Source of the DNA: Ruminococcus sp.
GTDB taxonomy: Bacteria > Bacillota > Clostridia > Oscillospirales > Acutalibacteraceae
NCBI GenBank assembly: GCA_022768065.1
Contig: JALELS010000017.1
Coordinates: forward strand, 1-64,000
Direction: 5' to 3'
Length of the DNA stretch: 64,000 bases
This document shows, in pieces, positions 27,319 to 34,601 of the stretch. The translations under genes were made by a program, and so were the position numbers. The notes beneath the pieces are model-generated. The model searched no databases. It saw nothing but the letters and a program-made list of their open reading frames with translations, and was not told the DNA's origin. Each line of letters starts with the position of its first letter. Positions within the stretch are counted from its first letter, which is position 1.

Positions 27319-27626
27319 TCTTTGAGGAGTTCGACAATATCGTAGATAAGGTTTTGCTTGTCCTTTGAGCAGAGTTTTAAAGAATCTTCGATATTACCTA
27401 CGGTATCTTCCCTGATATGTCCGAGCAAGAAAAAATCGGGTGTTTTTCCCAAAGCAATGCTGAGTTCCGTAAAAATTTCCAGGCTCGGCACGGTATACCC
27501 GTTTTCGATGTTAGACAAGTAGTTGTTACTTATGCCCACAGTTTTTGCAAGCTCTTTTTGACTGATTTTTTCCTTTCTTCGATAAGTGCCAATCATTTTG
27601 CCCGCAGTTTTGTAGTCGATTTTCAT
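27315..27626 (-). CDS. XRE-family transcriptional regulator in the agr locus
   Basis: 103 residues. The N-terminal helix-turn-helix (about 8-62: IGTYRRKEKISQKELAKTVG, then NNYLSNIENG) is of the lambda-repressor/Cro type; the rest is a helical tail. It lies between divergent agrDB and agrAC, oriented with agrAC, and is a natural candidate to control agr expression. AAGGTGGGG precedes the ATG. No sensory domain is visible, so its signal is unknown. Its 3' end carries the agrAC promoter. Confidence 0.88.
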   Translation of the reverse strand: MKIDYKTAGKMIGTYRRKEKISQKELAKTVGISNNYLSNIENGYTVPSLEIFTELSIALGKTPDFFLLGHIREDTVGNIEDSLKLCSKDKQNLIYDIVELLKD

Positions 27627-27674
27627 CGTTTAGCCCCACCTTTTAGTGTAAATTCCCCTTTTACTTTAATTTTA

Positions 27675-27706
27675 AACATTTTAGTTTCAACGATTTAACA
27701 CTTTAG
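27675..27706 (+). promoter_or_regulatory. Paired AgrA-like LytTR boxes
   Basis: AACATTTTAG (27675-27684) and AACACTTTAG (27697-27706) are direct repeats on one DNA face, 22 bases centre to centre. Each matches 7 of 10 positions of the AgrA site I recall (TACAGTTAAG). The second ends 9 bases before the -35 of the agrDB promoter, as in staphylococcal P2/P3. Confidence 0.6.
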
Positions 27707-27715
27707 CAATCTGCA

Positions 27716-27744
27716 TTGACTTGTGTTATTATAGCACATATAAT
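27716..27744 (+). promoter_or_regulatory. Promoter of agrD-agrB
   Basis: TTGACT, 17 bases, perfect TATAAT; transcription would begin near 27751, leaving a leader of about 50 bases. Confidence 0.8.
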
Positions 27745-27801
27745 CGTGTTTGGAAAGAGGGCAAGACCTCAATCCGAAAAAATAAAGGGAGGAATCGTCA
27801 A

Positions 27802-27951
27802 ATGAAAAAGGCGGAAAAAACCATGAGGAGCTTCGCAAAGACCCTCATCACGGCATCGGTTAAAGGCAGTGCCAATTCGGCAGCTACCACATTTATGTAT
27901 CAGCCGAAAAAGCCGGAAGGTCTTGAGAAATTCTCAAAGCTCGGTAAATGA
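27802..27951 (+). CDS. agrD: AgrD-like autoinducer prepeptide lacking cysteine
   Basis: 49 residues from the ATG at 27802, set by the strong AGGGAGG site; an upstream extension has none. The layout is that of AgrD: a basic amphipathic leader (MKKAEKTMRSFAKTLITASV), a core (NSAATTFMYQPKKPEGL) and a charged tail (EKFSKLGK). The MYQPKKPEGL block aligns with the conserved QPxxP tail cleaved by AgrB. Relatives have Cys, or sometimes Ser, at the ring position (as in TSACLWFT of Clostridium perfringens). Here Ala occupies it, with Thr next and Ser two before. The gene overlaps agrB by 4 bases (ATGA). Confidence 0.8.
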   Translation: MKKAEKTMRSFAKTLITASVKGSANSAATTFMYQPKKPEGLEKFSKLGK

Positions 27952-28529
27952 TCGGTTCTCTTTCGGAACAGATCGCAAAATGGCTGAACAGCAAAAAAAT
28001 TATTGAGGCGGAAGATGTCGAGGTCTGCGGATACGGCATCTTTTGGCTCCTCAATATAATAGAATTTTTACTTGTTTCGGTCATTCTCGGTACGGTCTTA
28101 AAAGTTTTGCCGGGAGCGCTCGCATTTTTTATCTCCTTCCTTTTGCTTCGCCTTTTCGGCGGAGGATTTCACATGGATACGGAATTAAAATGTCAGATAA
28201 CGTCTCTCGCCATAATAACGGCGTTCATAATTGCGGTAAAAATGACCGCCGTACAAAAAGCTTCTTTTTTTATGCTGCTTGCGGCGGCAGCCGGTACTGT
28301 CGTTCTTTTTATCTTTGCACCGACAGGCGCAGGATTTGAGGGCGGTCAGATAAAGGCTTATCGCAGAATATGCCGACTGGTTTGTGCGGCATCGCTTTTT
28401 ACGGCAATCGTTATGTTTGTTTTTAAAGTATATGCTGTCGTATCGGGTATAGCGGCCGGCATTATCGCAGAGGGACTTTTGTGCCTCGCGGAAATACTTA
28501 AAGAGCACCGTGCCGTAACAAAAAAATAA
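27948..28529 (+). CDS. agrB: AgrB-family peptide-processing membrane protease
   Basis: 193 residues with about five membrane helices. The catalytic pair is in place: His in GGGFHMD and Cys seven residues later in LKCQITS (about residues 75 and 82), the spacing of AgrB His77/Cys84. The preceding LLRLFGG is also family-typical. AgrB cuts the AgrD tail and closes the thiolactone or lactone ring. The start overlaps the agrD stop (ATGA), so translation is coupled. A terminator follows 20-45 bases after the stop. Confidence 0.92.
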   Translation: MIGSLSEQIAKWLNSKKIIEAEDVEVCGYGIFWLLNIIEFLLVSVILGTVLKVLPGALAFFISFLLLRLFGGGFHMDTELKCQITSLAIITAFIIAVKMTAVQKASFFMLLAAAAGTVVLFIFAPTGAGFEGGQIKAYRRICRLVCAASLFTAIVMFVFKVYAVVSGIAAGIIAEGLLCLAEILKEHRAVTKK

Positions 28530-28547
28530 AAACCCATATTCAAACGC

Positions 28548-28576
28548 AAAAAGACCGGATACTCTCCGGTCTTTTC
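28548..28576. terminator. Terminator shared by agrB and ymxH
   Basis: AAAAGACCGGA/TCCGGTCTTTT with a 5-base loop, T tracts in both directions, between convergent genes. Confidence 0.85.
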
Positions 28577-28601
28577 GCGTCTTTATGTTATCCCCTCAAT
28601 T

Positions 28602-28898
28602 TTATTGTCTGAAAAGCGTATCTATGGGATTTTTCGGTTTTTGCGGCATAAGCTCATCGGGGCAGTCAAAATTCACAAGTATGGTATCGTCGCCTATAAC
28701 CTCAATTTCATCCCATTTTATCTTGATGTCTTTCGGCTTGCCGCCCCTGAACGGAAGTCTGCCCTTACCGTATATGACTATCGAAACAAGAGAACCGCTT
28801 AAAGTGTCTATTTCGATATCACAAACAGAGCCGAGCCTTGCACCGTCCTTCAGATTTATTATTTCGCGTTCCCTGAGATCCTGCACACTGCAAACCAT
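28602..28898 (-). CDS. YlmC/YmxH-family PRC-barrel sporulation protein
   Basis: 98 residues covering a single PRC-barrel: LREREIINLKDGARLGSVCDIEID, then SIVIYGKGRLPF and KIKWDEIEVIGDDTILVNF. This small family is regularly found beside sporulation or cell-division genes in Clostridia and Bacillus; no activity has been shown. Here it follows sigG on the same strand with a 51-base gap, a frequent pairing, so it is probably expressed with sigG during sporulation. Confidence 0.88.
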   Translation of the reverse strand: MVCSVQDLREREIINLKDGARLGSVCDIEIDTLSGSLVSIVIYGKGRLPFRGGKPKDIKIKWDEIEVIGDDTILVNFDCPDELMPQKPKNPIDTLFRQ

Positions 28899-28949
28899 AA
28901 AAACACCTCCGCCATAAATACATATGACGCAAAAGGCGCAAAAATAACA

Positions 28950-29714
28950 CTATCCTTTAATCTTTTTAATTGCGCCCTTTTCAAGCCTTGACACCTGCGC
29001 CTGCGAAATGCCGATTTCCGACGCTACCTCCATCTGCGTTTTTCCCTTCATAAATCTAAGCGCCAGTATCTTTTTTTCACGCTGTGACAAATCCTTTATG
29101 CTCTCCTTAATAGAGATTTCGTCAAGCCAGTCGGTATCCGTCTCGCTGCCGCCGACCTGATCCATAACATATATTGTATCTCCGCCGTCGGAGTAAACCG
29201 GTTCAAAGAGCGAGACCGGCTCCACTATCGCCTCAAGCGCCAGAACTACGTCCGAACGGCTCGTGCCGAGTTCCTTTGCTATTTCGTCAACCGTGGGGTC
29301 TCTGCCGAGCTTCGTCTGCAATTTTTCTTTTGCCCCAAGTGCGTGGTATGCCGTATCCCTGACGGAGCGGCTGACACGCACCGAGTTGTTGTCCCTGAGG
29401 TAGCGCCGTATTTCACCGATGATCATGGGTACCGCGTATGTGGAAAAGCGGACATTTTGAGAAATATCGAAGTTATCTATCGCCTTTATAAGTCCTATTA
29501 CGCCGACCTGAAAAAGGTCGTCAAGGTTTTCGCCGCGGTTTGTGAACCTCTGTATAACGCTCAAAACGAGGCGCAGATTGCCGTTTATCAATTTGTCGCG
29601 CGCCGACTTGTCGCCCTCTTTGATTTTCTTCAGGAGCTCAAGCTTTTCCTTTTCTTTAAGGACCTTCAGTTTAGATGTATCGACACCGCAAATTTCAACT
29701 TTGCTGTACTGCAT
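28950..29714 (-). CDS. sigG: Sporulation sigma factor SigG
   Basis: 254 residues from the ATG at 29714 (AGGAGAG 8 bases before). The SigG signature KVEICGVDTSKLKVL stands at the N-terminus (about 4-18). Region 2 contains GNLRLVLSVIQRF and DDLFQVGVIGLIKAIDNFD, with the -10-reading RFSTYAVPMIIGEIRRYLRD. Regions 3 and 4 end with QMEVASEIGISQAQVSRLEK for -35 recognition. SigG drives late forespore transcription after engulfment. No spoIIGA or sigE is in the window, so the usual sigE-sigG cluster is not seen here. Confidence 0.95.
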   Translation of the reverse strand: MQYSKVEICGVDTSKLKVLKEKEKLELLKKIKEGDKSARDKLINGNLRLVLSVIQRFTNRGENLDDLFQVGVIGLIKAIDNFDISQNVRFSTYAVPMIIGEIRRYLRDNNSVRVSRSVRDTAYHALGAKEKLQTKLGRDPTVDEIAKELGTSRSDVVLALEAIVEPVSLFEPVYSDGGDTIYVMDQVGGSETDTDWLDEISIKESIKDLSQREKKILALRFMKGKTQMEVASEIGISQAQVSRLEKGAIKKIKG

Positions 29715-30196
29715 GGCGCTCTCTCCTAAAACTATTGTCAATAGGATTATTGCCGTGCATTTCTCTCTTAATACAAAACGCACCGTGAAAAATCGCGACC
29801 CGTTTTTTGGTAATATTTATTTTAATAATCCGTAAATATTGGGTTATACTCTGCCTTTATTTCACGGAAACATTCGCCGCAGGCGAAAGCGCAAAAACAT
29901 CATAGACAAATTTCGACGTGTTACGCCTGCTTTTATGTTGACTTTTTATACACAATCGGGTACTATTGTGGTACAAATTTGTATTGTATAATACTTTGGT
30001 GTGTACCTGATGCGGGCAGCACTATCGGTGCGGATAAGGACGAGGGCAAACCCTTTACGGCAGAATTTCAGGGGTTAATCTTTAAGCTTCCGAGTGCGGC
30101 AAAAAGAATTTTAAATTTACGCATGGGTAATATCGGTGATATTATCCGTTTTTTTATTTTTCGGCGACTTGTTTTCGATTGCAGCAAAGCAATTCT
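29715..30196. other. Gene-free region with remnant of a binding-protein gene
   Basis: No intact gene is supported. On the minus strand, 29778-29900 resembles the terminator and last codons of the substrate-binding protein gene at 34.6 kb: FALSPAANVSVK-stop compared with FAPLTQAGKLSVK-stop. Confidence 0.55.
29778..29900 (-). repeat. Degraded second copy of the binding-protein gene 3' end and terminator
   Basis: This segment parallels 34538-34640: the hairpin core CCGTGAAAAATCGCGA, then TTTAATAATCCG, then CTTTATTT(C/T)ACGGAAA next to the stop codon. The frame before that stop still reads FA...SVK as in the intact gene. It lies between sigG and the variable region. Confidence 0.55.
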
Positions 30197-30469
30197 ATGG
30201 ATATGCCGACATACATGATTATGTTGTTGGTGATTTTCGGAATGGATGTTTACACTCTTATAAAGTACAGGAAAGTAAAGGCTCCTTGGAAAGTGGCAAT
30301 ATATTTACAACCGGTTACATTGATTGCTATAGCCGTAAACAGAGTTATAAAGGAATACGCACCGTATACTCATTTACATAATGTCAGCGTTGCTGTAACT
30401 TTAACAATCGGTGGCATATGGTTTGTTATAATATGTATTACAGGATTTATCAATAAGAAAAGGCAATGA
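30197..30469 (+). CDS. Small hypothetical membrane protein, possibly a fragment
   Basis: 90 residues from the ATG at 30197. Two or three hydrophobic segments are visible: MIMLLVIFGMDVYTLI, VAIYLQPVTLIAIAV and VAVTLTIGGIWFVIICITGF, ending in KKRQ. I do not recognise a family. No ribosome binding site precedes any of the possible starts. An additional hydrophobic stretch (VILSVFLFFGDLFSIAA) occurs just upstream in another frame, so this may be the surviving 3' part of a frameshifted gene. Confidence 0.4.
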   Translation: MDMPTYMIMLLVIFGMDVYTLIKYRKVKAPWKVAIYLQPVTLIAIAVNRVIKEYAPYTHLHNVSVAVTLTIGGIWFVIICITGFINKKRQ

Positions 30470-30746
30470 AGCAATTTTATTCAGTCGCGATTTACTATAC
30501 AGCAACACGTTTTAGATATATATTAACTATGTTTGTGTTGATACGTAACACATTGCGACGCGTGGCGCAATCGATTTTTACTTTTGAGAACGCGGTTGTG
30601 CAAAAAGTGGCACAAGAAAAAAAGACAAAAGGCACCGCGTCAAGCTTTAACGACATATCCGATTTTGCTTGCGCTTGCACAAGCAAAACCGTAAACGGTG
30701 TAAATGCCGATCACTTCTATACAAAACTTAATTGGGCGGTGATAAA
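30470..30746. other. Intergenic region before the DUF4259-like gene
   Basis: Contains repeat copy 1 and a perfect 9-bp hairpin TTTTGCTTG/CAAGCAAAA near 30663-30688. No gene is seen. Confidence 0.5.
30511..30551 (+). repeat. 41-bp dispersed repeat, copy 1
   Basis: Matches 31723-31763 at 39 of 41 positions (AGATATATATTAACTATG versus AGACATATATTAACTATG, then GTTGATACGTAACAC versus GCTGATACGTAACAC). Here only the right part of the larger palindrome seen at copy 2 is kept. Confidence 0.8.
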
Positions 30747-31595
30747 ATGGGTGCTTGGGGCACCGGCCTGTATTCAAATGATTCTGCTTGCGATATTCGC
30801 GGCGATTATATAGACAAACTAAAGCGCGGGAAAACAAATGATGAGGCAACACAAGAACTGATTAACAGCAACCGTGATATTATGGGAGATGTTGAGGAAG
30901 AACCGTTGTTTTGGTTTGCCTTAGCAGATACGCAATGGAATTACGGAAGACTGCTTCCGAAGGTAAAAGAAAAAGCGTTGTATTTTCTTTCGCAAGACAA
31001 AGAATTGCAGCGATGGAAAGAATCCGGTGAAAGGCAGCTGACTTCGTGGATAAAAACTCTTGATACGCTGAAAGAAAAACTTGAGTCCCCTCAACCCCCT
31101 GAAAAAAAGGTATACAAATATAGACTTTACCGGTGCAAATGGCAACTCGGAGATGTTTATGCATACCGTTTTTCCAGCAATTACAGCAAAGAAAAAGGTT
31201 TCTATGAGAAATATACCGTTTTCAGGAAAGTATCAGAGTATTCTTGGTGGCCCGGACACATTGTTCCTGTTGTTCAGGTTTACAAATGGATTGGCGACAA
31301 TGTTCCGTCTTTAGATAAATTGTCAAGCTTTGGTATACTTCCAACCTCATACGACTTGGATTTATCCCCCGAAGAATCGCCTGATGGAATTTTACTGATT
31401 TCGGAATCTGACAAGGCTATTCCGAAAGATAATCTTATGTTTCTCGGGAATCTTCCCGGAAACGATTTAATTCCTTTCCGTGGTCATGATTATTGGCTGA
31501 ATTATATCCCGGTTGGGTGGGAAGCAAGCAAATACAACGAAAAATTTGAGCATTACGTGATTGATATGTATCTTGCTTGTTGTAACAACAAATAG
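30747..31595 (+). CDS. DUF4259-like protein of unknown function
   Basis: 282 residues from the ATG at 30747; GGCGGTG is 4 bases before, and the preceding TTG is less likely. The N-terminus MGAWGTGLYSNDSACDIRGDY resembles proteins annotated DUF4259, often found in polymorphic-toxin immunity or phage settings. Residues 1-100 look helical. The remainder is aromatic-rich and beta-like (SEYSWWPGHIVPVVQVYKWIG). No signal peptide or membrane helix is seen. It is flanked on both sides by copies of a 41-bp repeat, which suggests it arrived as a mobile cassette. Its role is not known. Confidence 0.75.
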   Translation: MGAWGTGLYSNDSACDIRGDYIDKLKRGKTNDEATQELINSNRDIMGDVEEEPLFWFALADTQWNYGRLLPKVKEKALYFLSQDKELQRWKESGERQLTSWIKTLDTLKEKLESPQPPEKKVYKYRLYRCKWQLGDVYAYRFSSNYSKEKGFYEKYTVFRKVSEYSWWPGHIVPVVQVYKWIGDNVPSLDKLSSFGILPTSYDLDLSPEESPDGILLISESDKAIPKDNLMFLGNLPGNDLIPFRGHDYWLNYIPVGWEASKYNEKFEHYVIDMYLACCNNK

Positions 31596-31705
31596 CGAAG
31601 TTTTTAGCACAGTCAAACGGAACAAAGAGTTATTGGGCAGTATATAATGCGGAAACAATCAAGCAGAAAAGCATAAAGGTCACGGTATAGTGTCCTGCGA
31701 TTTTT

Positions 31706-31763
31706 GTTACGTATCGGCGCACTTTAGACATATATTAACTATGTTTGTGCTGATACGTAACAC
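31706..31763. repeat. Palindromic element containing repeat copy 2
   Basis: TGTTACGTATCGGCGCA is mirrored 24 bases later by TGTGCTGATACGTAACA (15 of 17 pairs), with ACATA/TATGT pairing inside. The right 41 bases repeat those at 30511-30551. Confidence 0.75.
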
Positions 31764-31782
31764 TTTTTATAGGATACAAAGC

Positions 31783-31833
31783 AAAAAAATCCCCTCTTGA
31801 TGCAGAGTATACATCAGGAGGGGGACTTTTTTC
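31783..31833. terminator. Bidirectional terminator between convergent genes
   Basis: TCCCCTCTTGATG pairs with CATCAGGAGGGGG around a 9-base loop and is flanked by A7 and T6. Confidence 0.8.
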
Positions 31834-31882
31834 GCCGAATTTGCAGAATACGCAGCGTTAAAAATTTAACAGTCTATATACT

Positions 31883-32704
31883 TTATTTGGTATTTTCAAG
31901 ATACCGAACGCACTGCTCTGTAACATAGTCTTTATCAAGCGAAAGACTGTCCGAATATTTAATGTTTAAGTAAACAATCGACTTCCCGTTGAAAAACAGA
32001 AAAGAACCATACTTGAATCCGTTAGAAAAGTCGCTGATACGGGCACACCCCTGCACATCATCATTGATTTGTTCGACCTTGGTATCCGGCAAGTCAAAAG
32101 AGTTAAGCAAATAATATGAATATAATAATTCATATATAGGTTTTGGCACATTAAGTATACCGCTTCCGGTAATATTTATAAGTGCAAAATCTCCGCCGTC
32201 ATTGTTTTGTTCGCCGCGGAAAACAAACGAACGGTTCTGGTCGGTAATATATGTATTACCGAATACAAAATTACGTGTGTTATGTTCATTCTCTTTTGAG
32301 CTTTCAACGGATAAATCGGCGTCGGCACTGTCAAGTCCAAATAAGGCTTGAGTACCGAAGGTGTTTAAAAATCTTTCTTTTTCGGCTTTCCCGTTTTTGC
32401 CGCAAAATGTCGCAATCAGAGAAGCACACACGGCAATAACAATCGCCGCAATCATAAGCGCCGTATAAACATTTAATATCTTTCCCAACGCGGAATTTTC
32501 CTTTTTGGTAAGGGCAAAGGAAAGATAAAGAATACAGTATACCAACAATAATGCGACACTCGGGAAATACAGGTAAAATGAAGCGACACTCAATGACGAA
32601 AGGTCAAATTTGGGAACGCTCAGAACAAATAAACCGACAAGAATCAGAATAAATAAAATAACAAAATTTAAAACCGCAACTTTTTTATTTGCCTTTTTTA
32701 TCAT
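31883..32704 (-). CDS. Hypothetical protein with membrane N-terminus
   Basis: 273 residues from the ATG at 32704, where AAGGAG has workable spacing; an ATG 12 bases earlier overlaps that site. Three hydrophobic helices (about 8-29, 40-64, 77-102) precede a soluble part of about 165 residues that should face outside. The soluble part contains NITGSGILNVPKPIYELLYS and a final stretch DKDYVTEQCVRYLENTK. I do not recognise a family. It lies in the variable 29.8-34.6 kb region, with two other membrane-anchored unknowns on the same strand. Confidence 0.7.
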   Translation of the reverse strand: MIKKANKKVAVLNFVILFILILVGLFVLSVPKFDLSSLSVASFYLYFPSVALLLVYCILYLSFALTKKENSALGKILNVYTALMIAAIVIAVCASLIATFCGKNGKAEKERFLNTFGTQALFGLDSADADLSVESSKENEHNTRNFVFGNTYITDQNRSFVFRGEQNNDGGDFALINITGSGILNVPKPIYELLYSYYLLNSFDLPDTKVEQINDDVQGCARISDFSNGFKYGSFLFFNGKSIVYLNIKYSDSLSLDKDYVTEQCVRYLENTK

Positions 32705-32754
32705 AATTATAACCATCTCCTTTTAGTGTAACATTTTAAAATCCCATTGTGTTT

Positions 32755-33366
32755 TCACTCATGTGAACATTTCAATGTAACAGTCTTTGGATTCCATTCG
32801 TTACCGGATGTACAGTCAACCGATATATCGCAGTTAAATTCCAATGTTTTGAAAATTTCGTCTACCTGACTTTGGGTTAAATCTTTTTTTACCCAAACAA
32901 GCGATTCAAAAGTTTGCTGTGAGTGCGAGCTTACAGAAGGACCATACCAATAGCCCCAATCTGTGTTAACCTCTGTAATAACGACATCGGAAGAATACTG
33001 TCCGCAAATATGTGTGCTTTCAATGTTATAATCCGAATCATTTTTTAAAGTGTATTTGATTGTATACGGAACATAGTCACTGATTTTTAAATCTGTTCTT
33101 ACCACAGTATCGCCTGTGCCGTTATCATTGATTTTATACTTACAAAAAACGTCGCAGTTGTTAACGGTATAAGCAGGAAAGTTGCTCAAATCATTTTCAT
33201 TCGTCGGATAAAATTCAGACCACGAAATATTGATTTTTTGAATGTTTTTATTTATGGTTGCCTCGCGGTATTTGTGCACGGATATTACAGCAGCCGCAAT
33301 CAAAATCAGCACTATTAAAATTACCGATACAACAGTAACAGTCTTCTTATTTTTCTTGTTTTTCAT
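32755..33366 (-). CDS. Hypothetical exported or membrane-anchored protein
   Basis: 203 residues. A lysine-rich N-terminus (MKNKKNKK) and one helix (about 10-29) form a signal anchor. The extracytoplasmic part looks beta-rich, with CDVFCKYKI, HICGQYSSDVVITEV and a cysteine pair near the end (CDISVDCTSG). No family is recognised. AAAGGA precedes the ATG. It is followed by the gene at 31883-32704 after a 50-base gap and may be cotranscribed with it. Confidence 0.7.
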   Translation of the reverse strand: MKNKKNKKTVTVVSVILIVLILIAAAVISVHKYREATINKNIQKINISWSEFYPTNENDLSNFPAYTVNNCDVFCKYKINDNGTGDTVVRTDLKISDYVPYTIKYTLKNDSDYNIESTHICGQYSSDVVITEVNTDWGYWYGPSVSSHSQQTFESLVWVKKDLTQSQVDEIFKTLEFNCDISVDCTSGNEWNPKTVTLKCSHE

Positions 33367-33481
33367 ATAATATTCCTTTCAAATCCAACAGAACAGTTAT
33401 ATGAATTTAAGAATTCATATATAAGCTTACACGGACGCACCTGTCAAAGCCCATTACGCGCGTTTGAGCAGATTATAAAAT

Positions 33482-34339
33482 CTACACTACAACAACCGAA
33501 TACGGTATATCCAAATCGACCAAATGTGTTGACACGGCAATACCCGTTTTACCGTCAACTATATAGACATCGGAGCACTCGCCCAAAACCTGTCTTTTAC
33601 ATTTGACGGCAAGCTTGCCGTCCGACGAAGCTTGAACAAATGTAACGGATTTGCCGTATTTCTGCTGCTTACCGCCGTAAACCGACACAGCCATCGTCTT
33701 ATAATTGCCGCTTTTGTCTTTATATAAAAATCGGTTATCTGTATTAAGTCCCACGGCAATAGTATCATCAGGATTAAATGTAAAAACGTCGGTTTCCTGT
33801 CCGTCACAGTCGAGCACAAGAGAGACGCTTCCGTCGTTTTCCTGCCTTGAATATACCAAATCCCCTTTATCGGTAATAAGCATATTTAAACCGTAATCAT
33901 GGGTATAAACATTGTCTTTATATAGGTTTTCGGTATTATCCGCTGTACTTAAACGGTAAATTTTACCGTTTGTCAAGCAATAAATGCCGCCGTCGGTTGC
34001 CGCAATTTCATCGGGGCAAAAGCTTAATTGATATGTTTTTTCAATATTGCCGTTCTTTATCAGCAGCACATCAAAAAATGAATTTTCGCCCTTGGAAACA
34101 CAGCAATATTCCCCGCCGATATACTTGCCGACAAGCAAATATTCCGAATATCCGTCAAAAGAAATCCGGGTTTCCGCTTTCTCGGATATTTTATAGGAAA
34201 TCAACTTATTATCATTTACATCGGCATAAATCAAACTGTGCTTTGATATGCTGTTCCTTTTGAGCATAACCGAAGCTGCCGCTACGAGAGCAATCAGAAC
34301 AGCACAAAGCGATATTATTAAAATTTTCTTGTTTTTCAT
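33482..34339 (-). CDS. Hypothetical secreted beta-propeller-like protein
   Basis: 285 residues from the internal ATG at about 34339, preceded by GTGGGGG; the upstream frame has no site. A signal anchor (about 4-24) is followed by repeated blades of hydrophobic strand, turn and charged residues: NDNKLISYKIS, DGGIYCLTNGKIYRLS, DKGDLVYSRQ, SDGKLAVKCKR. This suggests a propeller of the kind found in periplasmic sensing or binding proteins. No named family can be assigned. It is the upstream member of the three minus-strand unknowns in this variable region. Confidence 0.65.
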   Translation of the reverse strand: MKNKKILIISLCAVLIALVAAASVMLKRNSISKHSLIYADVNDNKLISYKISEKAETRISFDGYSEYLLVGKYIGGEYCCVSKGENSFFDVLLIKNGNIEKTYQLSFCPDEIAATDGGIYCLTNGKIYRLSTADNTENLYKDNVYTHDYGLNMLITDKGDLVYSRQENDGSVSLVLDCDGQETDVFTFNPDDTIAVGLNTDNRFLYKDKSGNYKTMAVSVYGGKQQKYGKSVTFVQASSDGKLAVKCKRQVLGECSDVYIVDGKTGIAVSTHLVDLDIPYSVVVV

Positions 34340-34532
34340 ATTTTCCCCCACTTGTTTTTTATAAAGAACACAATATGTGTTACTTCCGCAAAGTATTATT
34401 TTTCCATAATAAATTGTAATATTTTTGCTCCGAATTGTCAATATTGACAATTTTAAAGGAAATATCGGGAATTTAATGTGCTTTACAAAAATGCGGCGGT
34501 ATACGCTCACTCGCAAACATAAAAGCCCACCG

Positions 34533-34570
34533 TTAAAAAACGGACCGTGAAAAATCGCGATCCGTTTATT
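34533..34570 (-). terminator. Terminator of the metal/siderophore ABC operon
   Basis: AAACGGA pairs with TCCGTTT across a CG-rich inner part, followed by TTTTTT on the minus strand, about 30 bases after the binding-protein stop. The hairpin reappears in the remnant at 29.8 kb. Confidence 0.75.
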
Positions 34571-34601
34571 GTAATATTCAATTTAATAATCCGCTCCGTC
34601 T

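Noticed and set aside
29979-30381. Overlapping short ORFs left of the small membrane protein
   Set aside because: No site and no consistent frame; at best they are pieces of a decayed membrane gene.
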